Of a DNA stretch of 62,533 nucleotides, positions 35,525 to 43,870 are shown piece after piece. How positions within the stretch are numbered: the first letter of the stretch is position 1; each line of letters opens with the position of its first letter. Source of the DNA: Candidatus Frackibacter sp. WG13 (GTDB lineage Bacteria; Bacillota; Halanaerobiia; Halobacteroidales; Acetohalobiaceae); contig NZ_FOTT01000017.1 of assembly GCF_900114655.1 (NCBI RefSeq), positions 1 through 62,533 of the forward strand, given 5' to 3'. The notes below the pieces were generated by a model. That model was not told the origin of the DNA, did no database searches, and saw nothing but the letters and a program-made list of their open reading frames with translations. The position numbers and the translations under genes are program-made.

Positions 35525-35977
35525 ATGCCTTATGTAGAAAGTTCGATTATAATCAATGGAGATCCAGATGAGATTTATGAATTAGCTAAGGATATGGAAA
35601 GTTACCCACAATTTATGAAGGATGTAGTTAGTGTAGATGTGATTAAGAGAGAAAATAACCAAACAATCACTGCTTGGGTAACTGATATTGATGGAAGAAA
35701 ATTAGCATGGAAAGAAAGAGATACATTTAATCAGCAAAAGAAAAAAATTCATTATGAACAGATTGAAGGAGATCTTAAAAAGTTCACTGGTGAATGGAGA
35801 TTTGTAAAGGAAGCTAAAAAGACGAAAGTAACTTTAACTGTTGATTTTGAATTTGGTATCCCTATGTTAGCACCCATATTAAATCCTATTTTGAAAAAGA
35901 AAGTAGAAGCTAACAGTAAATCAATGTTAGAAGCTATGAAAGATAAGATGGAAAAGGGAGAGATAGCGGTTAGCTAA
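35525..35977 (+). CDS. SRPBCC (START/Coq10-like) protein
   Basis: 150 residues of the helix-grip fold: VESSIIINGDPDEIYELAKD, YPQFMKDVVSVDVI, and a long C-terminal helix (NPILKKKVEANSKSMLEAMK). The family binds hydrophobic small molecules; polyketide cyclases and CoQ10-binding proteins are relatives. AGGAGGATATAAAG precedes the ATG, and the 12-nt gap puts it in one unit with the aminotransferase. Any enzymatic role is unknown, and the pairing with an aminotransferase is unusual. Confidence 0.8.
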   Translation: MPYVESSIIINGDPDEIYELAKDMESYPQFMKDVVSVDVIKRENNQTITAWVTDIDGRKLAWKERDTFNQQKKKIHYEQIEGDLKKFTGEWRFVKEAKKTKVTLTVDFEFGIPMLAPILNPILKKKVEANSKSMLEAMKDKMEKGEIAVS

Positions 35978-36047
35978 ATATTTTGGTTATTATTTGCTTC
36001 TTTATTACATAGATTGTTAGTAGGATAAATTTAAAGGAGCAGGTAAT

Positions 36048-37445
36048 ATGAGTTCTATGGTATCAAAGTTTAAAAAAATTAAAGATAATTTAACCTCATC
36101 ACCGGCCTATCAAGCAATTATTTATGGTGGTAATCAAATTGGGTTGCAACTAGCAGATCAATTAACGAAGTTAGGCCGCGATGTAGTAATTATTGATGAA
36201 GATGATAGAGTGTTAAGGCAAGCTCAAGAAAAAGTAGATGTAATGGCTTTAGCAGGCAGTGGAGTAGATATAGCGACCCTTAAACAAGCTGGGATATCTA
36301 AAACTAAGTTAATGATAGCAGTATCTAATAATGATGAAAAGAATATTTTAACTTCTATTTATGCCAATAAATTAGGAGTGGATGAGATTGTAGCCAAGAT
36401 TAATGACTATCATGCTTTAAATAAGAGCAACTCTGTATTTAGTGAAAATTTAGGGATTGATTTAATAGTTAATCCTTGTCAAATAGTAGTAGAGCAGATT
36501 AAAGATTTAATTAGACCAACCATGAAGACAGAGATTGAAAGCTTTGTTGACGGAAGAGTTCAACTTTCAGAAGTGATGATTTCTCATCGTAGTCCTTTCG
36601 CTTTCAATCATATAGCTCAGATAGACCTTCCACCACAAACAATAATCATCTCTCTTTTAAGAAGAAATCGTTTATTCATTCCCCATGGCGAGCATAAAAT
36701 TTACCCAGGAGATACAGTTTATATCTTGGGTAAAAAAGTATTTAGAGCTAAGTTAGGTCAGTTACTTAGTAAATCACAGAATAATAAAGAGAAGATAGTC
36801 TTAGCTGGCGGAAGTAATATTAATTATCAGTTAGCAAAAGTTTTTAAGCGGAATCAAGCTATTTTAAGTCTAATTGAAGAAGATGAAGCTAGGTGTGAAG
36901 AGTTGGTAGAAGATCTTTCAGATATCTTAATCCTACATGGTAAGCCGACTAATATAGATTTATTAAAAGAAGAAGGAATAGACCAAGCCGATATCTTTGT
37001 AGCAGCTGGGGATAAAGATGAAGCCAATCTTTTAAGTGGCTTAGCAGCAAAAAAATTAGGTAGTAAGAAGGTTATTGCTATCGTTAATAGCTTAGAATAT
37101 AGTTATTTTAGTGAAATTGTTAATGTCGATACAATTCTTAGTCCTCAGGTCTTAGTTCTAGAAAGAATTTTAGACTTTTTACATCAGGGACAAGTAGAAT
37201 CTGAAAGCATCTTAAATGGTCAGATGCGTCTAGTACGCGTAGATGTACCGAAAAAGTTTGCTAGAAAAGGAATGGAAATAAAAGACTTAAATAACTCTTC
37301 TGATTTAATTATCGGTATAGTGATTCGTGGCAAAGAATTAATTATTCCAGATGGGGATTTAGAATTTAAAGAAGATGATCAATTATTAATCTTTACTCTA
37401 TCAGCTAAGAGCGATCTACAACGAGATCTGTTTGGTAATTATTAA
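36048..37445 (+). CDS. trkA: Trk potassium uptake regulatory subunit TrkA
   Basis: 465 residues: two RCK-N (Rossmann) plus RCK-C repeats. The first nucleotide-binding loop is YGGNQIGLQLADQL with the acidic end IIDEDD; the second half begins IVLAGGSNINYQLAK. Full-length duplicated TrkA binds NAD(H)/ATP and gates TrkH. AAAGGAG precedes the ATG. TrkH follows after 12 nt. Potassium uptake is central to salt-in osmoadaptation, consistent with a halophile. Confidence 0.93.
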   Translation: MSSMVSKFKKIKDNLTSSPAYQAIIYGGNQIGLQLADQLTKLGRDVVIIDEDDRVLRQAQEKVDVMALAGSGVDIATLKQAGISKTKLMIAVSNNDEKNILTSIYANKLGVDEIVAKINDYHALNKSNSVFSENLGIDLIVNPCQIVVEQIKDLIRPTMKTEIESFVDGRVQLSEVMISHRSPFAFNHIAQIDLPPQTIIISLLRRNRLFIPHGEHKIYPGDTVYILGKKVFRAKLGQLLSKSQNNKEKIVLAGGSNINYQLAKVFKRNQAILSLIEEDEARCEELVEDLSDILILHGKPTNIDLLKEEGIDQADIFVAAGDKDEANLLSGLAAKKLGSKKVIAIVNSLEYSYFSEIVNVDTILSPQVLVLERILDFLHQGQVESESILNGQMRLVRVDVPKKFARKGMEIKDLNNSSDLIIGIVIRGKELIIPDGDLEFKEDDQLLIFTLSAKSDLQRDLFGNY

Positions 37446-37457
37446 GGAGCGAATTAG

Positions 37458-38897
37458 ATGAGACTTAAGATTGTCTTTAATATGTTAGGGAAATTACTGA
37501 TATTTGTTGGTCTGTCTATGTTCTTACCTTTATTAGTAGCTTTATATTATCGTGAAATGGACGCCGTATCCTTCTTAGTTTCTATGGGCTTGACTGTGAG
37601 TATAGGCAAGATAATGCAACGTTTTTCTTTTTCGCAACAAGAGATTAGACACCGTGAAGGATTTGCAATTGTAACTTTAGGTTGGATCTTAATCTCAATC
37701 TTTGGATCAATTCCTTTTATGCTATCTGGAGTTTTTGATAATTTTATTGATGCTTTTTTCGAAAGTGTAAGTGGTTTTACTACCACTGGAGCCACGGTAA
37801 TCATGTCTTTAGAGAGCTTATCACATAGCATCCTATTTTGGCGGAGTCTCAGTCATTGGTTAGGTGGAATGGGGATTATTGTAATGTCAATTGCTATTTT
37901 ACCAGAATTAGCTGGGTCTATGCAGTTATTTAAGGCTGAAGTACCAGGACCAGTTCATGATCGACTAAGACCTCGAATCAAGGAGACCGCTAAGACTTTA
38001 TGGGTGATCTATTTATTACTAACAGTATCACAAATTATTCTCCTGTTTGTAAATGATGTACCTTTATTTGAAGCAGTTATTCATTCCTTTGGTACAGTTT
38101 CAACCGGTGGTTTCTCATCTCGAACTTTGAGTGTTAGGGCTTATGATAGCTTGATTATTGATGGTATTATGGTCTTCTTTATGTTCTTAGCAGGAACTAA
38201 CTTTACACTTCATTATCAGGTTTTGAGAGGAAATATTAAGGCTTTATTTAATAATAAAGAATTTAGATTCTATGTCTTCTTGGTAACAACAGCAATTATT
38301 TTAATCACTATTAATTTACGATTGCAGGTTTATAAGACGATAGTAGAGTCAATACGTTATGCTGCTTTTCAGACTCTGTCTATTATTAGTACTGCCGGTT
38401 TTGCTACAGTAAATTATGATATTTGGCCGCCTTTTTCAAGAGGTATCTTATTAGTATTAATGTTCATTGGTGGCTCGGCTGGGTCAACAGCAGGTGGTAT
38501 TAAGGTGATAAGAATCTATGCCTTAATGAAGAAAGGGTTTCAAGAACTATATAAATTAATTCATCCGCGGGCAGTAACTTCCTTAAAGATAGGAAATCGA
38601 GCCGTTTCTGAGGAAGTATCAACTAGCATTTTAGGTTTCTTCTTTCTATATATTATAGTCTTTGTAGTAGCAGCTATTACTTTGACTTCATTTGGTATAG
38701 ATATAGTTAGTTCGATTTCGGCAGTGGCAGCTACTCTTGGTAATATTGGACCAGGACTAGGCTTGATTGGGCCTTTAAAGACTTATGTACCTTTACCAAT
38801 AACAGGTAAATTGCTGTTGTCGTTTTGTATGTTACTAGGACGGTTAGAAATTTATACAGTATTAGTCTTTATGTTATCAGGGTTTTGGCGAAAATAA
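37458..38897 (+). CDS. trkH: Trk potassium uptake channel subunit TrkH
   Basis: 479 residues, about ten membrane helices, with the four selectivity-filter regions of the Trk/Ktr fold: SGFTTTGATV, FGTVSTGGFS, ISTAGFATVN and ATLGNIGPGLG, plus the arginine-bearing D3M2 region GGSAGSTAGGIK. It forms the K+ pore opened by TrkA. AAGGAGCG lies 8 nt before the ATG. Last gene of the trkAH pair. Confidence 0.95.
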   Translation: MRLKIVFNMLGKLLIFVGLSMFLPLLVALYYREMDAVSFLVSMGLTVSIGKIMQRFSFSQQEIRHREGFAIVTLGWILISIFGSIPFMLSGVFDNFIDAFFESVSGFTTTGATVIMSLESLSHSILFWRSLSHWLGGMGIIVMSIAILPELAGSMQLFKAEVPGPVHDRLRPRIKETAKTLWVIYLLLTVSQIILLFVNDVPLFEAVIHSFGTVSTGGFSSRTLSVRAYDSLIIDGIMVFFMFLAGTNFTLHYQVLRGNIKALFNNKEFRFYVFLVTTAIILITINLRLQVYKTIVESIRYAAFQTLSIISTAGFATVNYDIWPPFSRGILLVLMFIGGSAGSTAGGIKVIRIYALMKKGFQELYKLIHPRAVTSLKIGNRAVSEEVSTSILGFFFLYIIVFVVAAITLTSFGIDIVSSISAVAATLGNIGPGLGLIGPLKTYVPLPITGKLLLSFCMLLGRLEIYTVLVFMLSGFWRK

Positions 38898-38990
38898 CGG
38901 GTTTATTAAGTAAAAAGTCTAATATCTCCTTCCTGAATAGAACTTTTAAACTTGGAAATAATAAGTAAAAGTCAGATTATAGGAGGAGTT

Positions 38991-40091
38991 ATGCTAGAAC
39001 CTAATGATAAAATAAGTAGCTATCAATTATTTATGCTCATTGTAGGAGTAGTGATTGGAGTAGGGGTTGTAAGTTTACCTAGACCTGCTGCTAAAGCAGC
39101 AATGCAGAATGGTTGGGTTCTACCATTAATCGGTGGTGTAGTTGTTATTATAGATTCTTATTTTATAATTAAATTAGGCCAAGCATTTCCAAAACAGAAC
39201 TTTATTGAATATAGCGAAAAGATTGTGGGGAAGTTCTTGGGTAAGTTATTATCTCTTGGCTTACTATTCTATTTTTTATTATTGACTAGCACAATATTAC
39301 CAATTTTTTCTTTAGGAATTCAACCTTTATTACTTAATAAGACTCCTACTGAGGTAGTATATATTACTATGCTAAGCTTGTTGTTATATATTGCTAGACA
39401 TGGTATAGAGCCAATTGCTAGATTGAATCAAATCTTAACTCCAGTAGCAATCATAGTTCTTTTGGTCTTATTAGCAGCGGTAACGACAAATCCACATATA
39501 GATTATGGTCAATTACAGCCGGTATTAACTGATATACCAATTACAGGATTATTTAAAGAGGCACTATTAGGACCAGGATTTTTTGCCTTCTTAGGAATTG
39601 AATCACTTTATATTATTTTTCCGTATTTAAATAAAGAAACGCAGGCTAAAAGTTTTAAAGTTGTAACTTTAGCTTTAATATTTATAATTTTAACTTATTC
39701 TGTAGTTGTTTTACTATCTATAGCCCATTTTGGAGCAGAAGGTACACAAATGTTTGTTTTCCCGACCTTAACATTAATTCGGGAGATTCAGTTACCATTC
39801 TTTGAACGAATAATCGCTGCTTTTTTGGCGGGATGGCTAGTTGCTGGTTTCACTACAACGATGATTATTGTTTATGCGGGAGCCGGTTTAGGTTTAGCAA
39901 GTTTTTTAAATTTTAGAGAACCTAAGTTTTTAATTCCGTTAGCTATTATTCCACCTTATTTTATAGGATTAATTCCACAAAATATTATTCAAGTCTTTAA
40001 ATTTAGTGATATAGTCAATTATTTTGGAGTAGTTTATTTATTGATATTGCCCCCAGTTCTATTTGGGATTTATAAATTGAGGAATATCTAA
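38991..40091 (+). CDS. Spore germination permease, GerAB family (orphan)
   Basis: 366 residues, ten membrane helices of the APC-like endospore germination permease family: ISSYQLFMLIVGVVIGVGVVSLP, the NFIEYSEKIVGKFLGK segment, RHGIEPIARLNQIL and GPGFFAFLGIESLYII. GerAB subunits sense germinants with GerAA and GerAC partners, which are absent here. ATG 38952 is in frame, but ATAGGAGGAG directly precedes ATG 38991. A related orphan lies at 54623. Confidence 0.88.
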   Translation: MLEPNDKISSYQLFMLIVGVVIGVGVVSLPRPAAKAAMQNGWVLPLIGGVVVIIDSYFIIKLGQAFPKQNFIEYSEKIVGKFLGKLLSLGLLFYFLLLTSTILPIFSLGIQPLLLNKTPTEVVYITMLSLLLYIARHGIEPIARLNQILTPVAIIVLLVLLAAVTTNPHIDYGQLQPVLTDIPITGLFKEALLGPGFFAFLGIESLYIIFPYLNKETQAKSFKVVTLALIFIILTYSVVVLLSIAHFGAEGTQMFVFPTLTLIREIQLPFFERIIAAFLAGWLVAGFTTTMIIVYAGAGLGLASFLNFREPKFLIPLAIIPPYFIGLIPQNIIQVFKFSDIVNYFGVVYLLILPPVLFGIYKLRNI

Positions 40092-40131
40092 AGAATGGTA
40101 ATTTAGCACTTAAATAATGTGAATTTTTTCA

Positions 40132-40160
40132 TTTACAAATTATGTAATATGTGGTATAAT
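40132..40160 (+). promoter_or_regulatory. Sigma-A promoter of the 76-residue protein gene
   Basis: TTTACA (40132-40137), 17 nt, TATAAT (40155-40160), 44 nt before the GTG start. Confidence 0.75.
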
Positions 40161-40204
40161 GTATGTGTAGTGAAATGAAATAATTGAGAAAAGGTGGTAT
40201 AGGA

Positions 40205-40435
40205 GTGAAGGAACGAGGAATATTTAATGAAATAATCTCTATTCTTGAAGAGCTAAAGGAATTGTATAATCAGGCCGATGACCGGAGATGTCAGTTATTT
40301 ATTGAGCTTAAAATAAAAGAAATCTACTACAAAGCATTAACTAACGAAAAACATGAATTAGCTAAGATGAGCTATAAGATTTATCAAGACTTAGTTCAAG
40401 AACCGATTAACGAAGAAAAAATAGTATTAAATTAA
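40205..40435 (+). CDS. Small uncharacterised helical protein
   Basis: 76 residues, strongly charged, probably a helical hairpin (GIFNEIISILEELKELYNQA, then LFIELKIKEIYYKAL). No family recognised. The frame is open from TTG 40184, but AAAGGTGG at about 40190-40197 points to GTG 40205. It is monocistronic, with its own sigma-A promoter and a terminator touching the stop codon, so it is a genuine expressed gene. Confidence 0.75.
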   Translation: MKERGIFNEIISILEELKELYNQADDRRCQLFIELKIKEIYYKALTNEKHELAKMSYKIYQDLVQEPINEEKIVLN

Positions 40436-40470
40436 GACTCTACTAAATTTATTAGTAGAGTCTTTCTATT
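40434..40470 (+). terminator. Terminator after the 76-residue protein gene
   Basis: Perfect 13-bp stem AAGACTCTACTAA / TTAGTAGAGTCTT with a 5-nt loop, then TCTATTATATT. Confidence 0.8.
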
Positions 40471-40539
40471 ATATTAGGTAATTATAAATTTTATTTAACT
40501 ATCCATTCTCGACTAAATTATATTTTTTGTAAAATAAGC

Positions 40540-40564
40540 AGGAAAAAGATTGATTTTATAGAAG
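40540..40564 (+). promoter_or_regulatory. Sigma-H-like promoter candidate before acylphosphatase
   Basis: AGGAAAA (40540-40546), 14 nt, GAAG (40561). Compare AGGAwTT then GAAT. Confidence 0.3.
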
Positions 40565-40688
40565 TTTAACTAAAGGAAGCAAAGTTAATATTAATTATAG
40601 TAATTAATATTGTGCTTAATGGGAATAATAATTCTAGGTGCGTTAATTTTGTAAGTATTGTTGATTATTAGAAAGGTGGTAGTTAAAT

Positions 40689-40970
40689 ATGTCAGAGGAA
40701 AGTGCTGTTAGAGTTACAATTGAAGGAAGAGTACAAGGAGTTGGGTATCGAACTTTTACTCATCAAAAAGCGACCCAGTTAGGAATTACAGGTTATATTA
40801 GAAATCTAGGTGGAAATGAAGTTGAGGTAGTTGCTGAAGGAGAGAAGGGTTCGTTAGAAGAATTAGTAGAATATTTAGAAGATGGTCCAGCACGAGCAGA
40901 GATTGAAGATGTCAATTTAGAATGGATTGATTATACTGGTGACTATATTCGTTTTGCAATTAAATACTAA
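40689..40970 (+). CDS. acyP: Acylphosphatase
   Basis: 93 residues. The catalytic Arg21 is in RVQGVGYR and Asn39 in GYIRNLGGNEVEV, the two residues needed to hydrolyse acyl phosphates such as acetyl phosphate or carbamoyl phosphate. The length matches the family. AAAGGTGG precedes the ATG by 10-11 nt. It stands alone, with about 250 bases of AT-rich leader. Confidence 0.95.
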   Translation: MSEESAVRVTIEGRVQGVGYRTFTHQKATQLGITGYIRNLGGNEVEVVAEGEKGSLEELVEYLEDGPARAEIEDVNLEWIDYTGDYIRFAIKY

Positions 40971-41064
40971 CCTTCCTATAAATAGGAAATATTTTCATAA
41001 AGTATAATTTCTAAATAGAATAAATATAAATTGGTTAGGGGAGTAGAAGTAGGAGGAATTACAA

Positions 41065-41583
41065 ATGAATATAGCTAACCGCTTAACCTTCAGCAGAATT
41101 TTATTTATCCCTATATTTTTATTTGCTTTTTTTGTGCAGTTTAAGTATCATCTATTGATTGCCGGAATTATATTTTTCTTATCGGGATTAACTGATCTTT
41201 TTGATGGTTACATAGCTAGGACTTATAATCAAGTTTCTGAATTAGGGAGATTGCTGGACCCTTTAGCTGATAAATTAACAATGATTGCGGTTTTTATTGC
41301 CTTGGCTGTTAATCAATTAATTCCAATTTGGATTTTAATTGTAGTAATTACTAGGGAATTTATTATCTTGTTTGGTGCTATTTTAGTTTATTTAAACAAA
41401 GCAGACATAATTAGTCCTAGTAAGTTTGGTAAATACGCTACTTTTTTTCTTTACGTTACGGCTTTTGCTTATATAATTAAATGGCGATTATTCCAGTATG
41501 CTACTGTATTAGCTATACCGTTTACAGTGATTTCTGGAGTCGATTACTGCATAAAAGCATATAATAATTTTTCAAATGGGTAG
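41065..41583 (+). CDS. pgsA: CDP-diacylglycerol-glycerol-3-phosphate 3-phosphatidyltransferase
   Basis: 172 residues with five or six membrane helices. The CDP-alcohol phosphotransferase signature is complete: Asp44, Asp47-Gly48, Ala51-Arg52, Gly61, Asp65 and Asp69 (TDLFDGYIARTYNQ and GRLLDPLADK). It makes phosphatidylglycerol phosphate, the committed step to phosphatidylglycerol and cardiolipin. AGGAGG lies 9 nt before the ATG. A terminator follows. Confidence 0.92.
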   Translation: MNIANRLTFSRILFIPIFLFAFFVQFKYHLLIAGIIFFLSGLTDLFDGYIARTYNQVSELGRLLDPLADKLTMIAVFIALAVNQLIPIWILIVVITREFIILFGAILVYLNKADIISPSKFGKYATFFLYVTAFAYIIKWRLFQYATVLAIPFTVISGVDYCIKAYNNFSNG

Positions 41584-41611
41584 ATTATTTTACTTCTATC
41601 CATTTTTTTAT
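41575..41611 (+). terminator. Terminator after pgsA
   Basis: AATGGGTAGA / TCTATCCATT with a 13-nt loop, followed by TTTTTTATG; overlaps the stop codon. Confidence 0.75.
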
Positions 41612-41720
41612 GCTTGTTATTTCTAAAAAATTCTATTTAAAACAAAATAATGAAGGTGATTTACTTCTTAAGCGAGAAGTAAATATGTAGACAATAACTT
41701 TTAAATATGTTGGAGGTGCA

Positions 41721-42476
41721 ATGATGTCTGAGGCATATGATTTAACAGAAGTAATGACGATTTCGGACATGGCTTATACTATTCTTAAACAGAACCAAAA
41801 TCCTTTACATTATAAAGAAATATTTGATGAAATTAGTAATGTGAAGCAGGTTAAGAATTCTGGTTCGGTTCAGTCTTGCATTTATGCACAAGAACCGTTT
41901 ATTAGGATGGGTGATGGTTATTGGGGATTGACAGAATGGTTATTAAATGGATTGAGTTTTATTTACGTTTTAAGTCCTTTGGAGTATGAGAGGGGTGTTT
42001 TACGAGTAGACTATGATCATGAAATCTATTTTCCTGGTTATATTAAAAAGAGCGAAGCAAAGTTTAAGATACAAAATCGTGAACACAAAATCATTCGTAA
42101 AAACACACAGACTTTTATGGTAGAAGACCTTTATGAGATAGAAGAGATAGAACCTAATGACAAACTAGTAATTGAGATTTTAGATATTGATAATTTAGAA
42201 TATAAAATATATAAGTGGGATGAAGTAGTATCAGAATTAAAAGATAGAAGAGATAATTTCGATAAGAAAGTACGTGAGTTAGCATTTCAAGTTTTAAAAG
42301 AACAACGAGGAATTATGAGTAGTGCGAGGATATTAGAACAGATACTAATTAAAACTTTAGATAATGAAGATAATAATGACTTTAGAATATTACCATTACC
42401 ACCTATATCAGAAATTATAAGTGATGACCGCCGTTTTAAAGAAAGATTGCCAGGGATGTTTACTCTTAATTTATAA
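41721..42476 (+). CDS. HARE-HTH domain protein
   Basis: 251 residues. Residues 10-75 (ISDMAYTILKQNQNPLHYKE, a helix, SVQSCIYAQEPFIRMGDGYW) fit the HARE-HTH winged-helix module found in the RNA polymerase delta subunit and in chromatin and restriction proteins. Residues 80-165 look like an all-beta domain, and the last 80 residues repeat a weak HTH-like pattern (VRELAFQVLKEQRGIMSSAR), so it may hold two copies. No nuclease or methylase motif. Probably a DNA- or RNA-polymerase-associated regulator. AATG overlaps leave two ATGs (41721, 41724) after GGAGGTGC. Confidence 0.65.
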   Translation: MMSEAYDLTEVMTISDMAYTILKQNQNPLHYKEIFDEISNVKQVKNSGSVQSCIYAQEPFIRMGDGYWGLTEWLLNGLSFIYVLSPLEYERGVLRVDYDHEIYFPGYIKKSEAKFKIQNREHKIIRKNTQTFMVEDLYEIEEIEPNDKLVIEILDIDNLEYKIYKWDEVVSELKDRRDNFDKKVRELAFQVLKEQRGIMSSARILEQILIKTLDNEDNNDFRILPLPPISEIISDDRRFKERLPGMFTLNL

Positions 42477-42493
42477 TTTTATGTTGAAAAAGC

Positions 42494-42518
42494 AGGAGTC
42501 TTTAATTTAGTGTAGAAT
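42494..42518 (+). promoter_or_regulatory. Sigma-H-like promoter candidate
   Basis: AGGAGTC (42494-42500), 14 nt, GAATA (42515-42519), 64 nt before the next start codon. Best match of the series in its -10 element. Confidence 0.4.
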
Positions 42519-42582
42519 AGTAATAGCTAGCAGAAGAGAATAGCAATTTTTAGTAGAATATTAAATTTGAGGAGGAAAAAGC

Positions 42583-43269
42583 GTGGGCTGTAAAAATGCT
42601 TTAGATTTAAGTAAGGAAAGCTTGCGATGTGATTATTTGAACAAGCTTAATTTTACTAAAAATCTTTTAATTGATCTATTGCCTGAAGACCAACAAATCA
42701 GGTTAAAGATGAAATCGCTACATTCTACACTAGAACGCATCATTAATTTATTAAAGGTAGAAAAAGAAGGGCAGGATTTTGATCAGGCTTATGAAATTAT
42801 TGCTGAAGGTGATGATATTTTAGAGTTTATTTATCTTGCAGCTGAAAATGAGATTTACATAAAGGTGAAAGAACGTTTTCAGTTAAATCCAGATTATTCA
42901 TGGGAGCTATTCAATAAAGTTTATAAGAAACTACATAATATTTCTGATCAAATTCAGAATCTATCTGAGATTAATAATAATGATGTTTCTGAAATTCAGA
43001 AGGCATTGATGCAAGTTGCTATTATATTTAATAATAATTTAAATAAAGATTTAAGGGAAGATAAGTATTTAGCCCGCCGTTTAAATGCTATTTATCATTT
43101 TGTTCGAGGAGAATTAAATGAATCTCTACATATAAAAGGGAATCAAGTAGATACTGAATGGAATATATTACAAAAAGCTAAGAACGAATATGAACGAGCT
43201 TTAGAATATGATAATAATTTAATTAAAGCTAGGGATAAGTTAGCAGAAATTAAAAAATCAATAGTTTAA
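42583..43269 (+). CDS. Uncharacterised helical protein
   Basis: 228 residues from GTG 42583, 6-8 nt after GAGGAGGAAAA. Entirely helical in appearance, acidic, no membrane segment. The final 45 residues (ILQKAKNEYERALEYDNNLI) have the spacing of one tetratricopeptide unit. The first residues include two Cys (MGCKNALDLSKESLRCDY). No function recognised. Monocistronic, with a sigma-H-like promoter candidate and a palindromic terminator. Confidence 0.75.
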   Translation: MGCKNALDLSKESLRCDYLNKLNFTKNLLIDLLPEDQQIRLKMKSLHSTLERIINLLKVEKEGQDFDQAYEIIAEGDDILEFIYLAAENEIYIKVKERFQLNPDYSWELFNKVYKKLHNISDQIQNLSEINNNDVSEIQKALMQVAIIFNNNLNKDLREDKYLARRLNAIYHFVRGELNESLHIKGNQVDTEWNILQKAKNEYERALEYDNNLIKARDKLAEIKKSIV

Positions 43270-43276
43270 GTTAATT

Positions 43277-43306
43277 AAAAGTCTAGTCATTAATGACTAG
43301 ACTTTT
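43277..43306. terminator. Palindromic terminator
   Basis: Perfect 30-bp palindrome with half-site AAAAGTCTAGTCATT, so T-tracts exist on both strands. Confidence 0.75.
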
Positions 43307-43346
43307 AATATGGGATAAAACTAAGCGAAAAAATTCATTATTAAGC

Positions 43347-43372
43347 AGGAATTTCCTTTTATGTCTTGAAAT
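43347..43372 (+). promoter_or_regulatory. Sigma-H-like promoter candidate before the modE-like gene
   Basis: AGGAATT (43347-43353), 14 nt, GAAATA (43368-43373). Confidence 0.35.
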
Positions 43373-43387
43373 ATAGTTAATGGAAAC

Positions 43388-43405
43388 TATGTCATAGAAG
43401 ACATA
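43388..43405. promoter_or_regulatory. ModE-like operator, copy 1
   Basis: TATGTC (43388-43393), 6 nt, GACATA (43400-43405), followed by ACG so that the right arm reads AGACATAACG, the complement of the left arm at the tupA site. Confidence 0.6.
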
Positions 43406-43437
43406 ACGTTTCTGTTACTAGGAGGTGATAAAATAGT

Positions 43438-43776
43438 TTGGAGCCTAAGATAAAGATGTGGCTAGAGGTAGATGGTGAAGTAGTCTTTGGAGCGGGACGA
43501 CTATGTCTATTAGAGAGTATTGATCGTTTAGGCTCAATCAATAAGGCAGCTCAAGATTTAAATATGTCTTATCGAGCAGCTTGGGGGAAGATTAAAGCTA
43601 GTGAAGAAAGATTAGGTATTAAATTAGTAGAGACAAAGGTTGGTGGAAGTAGCGGAGGGGGGACCCAATTAACTTCTAAAGCTAAAGGAATCATAGAAAG
43701 ATATAAAGACTATGAGAATTTAGTTAACAAACATGCTAAGGAAATATTTGATGAAAATTTCACAGGGGAACTTTAA
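43438..43776 (+). CDS. ModE-like winged-helix regulator (DNA-binding domain only)
   Basis: 112 residues from TTG 43438, 7 nt after AGGAGGTGAT. The sequence GRLCLLESIDRLGSINKAAQ, then LNMSYRAAWGKIKASEERLG and VGGSSGGGTQLTSKAKGII is the N-terminal ModE/LysR-type winged helix. The C-terminal molybdate/tungstate-binding (MOP) domains of E. coli ModE are absent, so the ligand must be sensed otherwise or not at all. The next genes encode a tungstate transporter, the likely target. Similar inverted repeats precede both this gene and tupA. Confidence 0.85.
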   Translation: MEPKIKMWLEVDGEVVFGAGRLCLLESIDRLGSINKAAQDLNMSYRAAWGKIKASEERLGIKLVETKVGGSSGGGTQLTSKAKGIIERYKDYENLVNKHAKEIFDENFTGEL

Positions 43777-43826
43777 TTTTTTATGTTTTGATACTAAGTC
43801 CCAATTTATATTATTTAATTTAATGT

Positions 43827-43850
43827 CGTTATGTCTAATAAGACATTGCG
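43827..43850. promoter_or_regulatory. ModE-like operator, copy 2, before tupA
   Basis: CGTTATGTCT-AATA-AGACATTGCG, 8 of 10 positions symmetric; contains TATGTC-N6-GACAT as at 43388. The arm CGTTATGTC recalls the E. coli ModE box arm CGTTATATA. Confidence 0.6.
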
Positions 43851-43870
43851 AAAAATAGGAGGTTAAAATA

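Noticed and set aside
41659-41684. ATTTACTTCT...AGAAGTAAAT hairpin before the HARE-HTH gene as a riboswitch or attenuator
   Set aside because: Single short stem without T-tract or additional conserved structure; could be an operator but nothing supports it.
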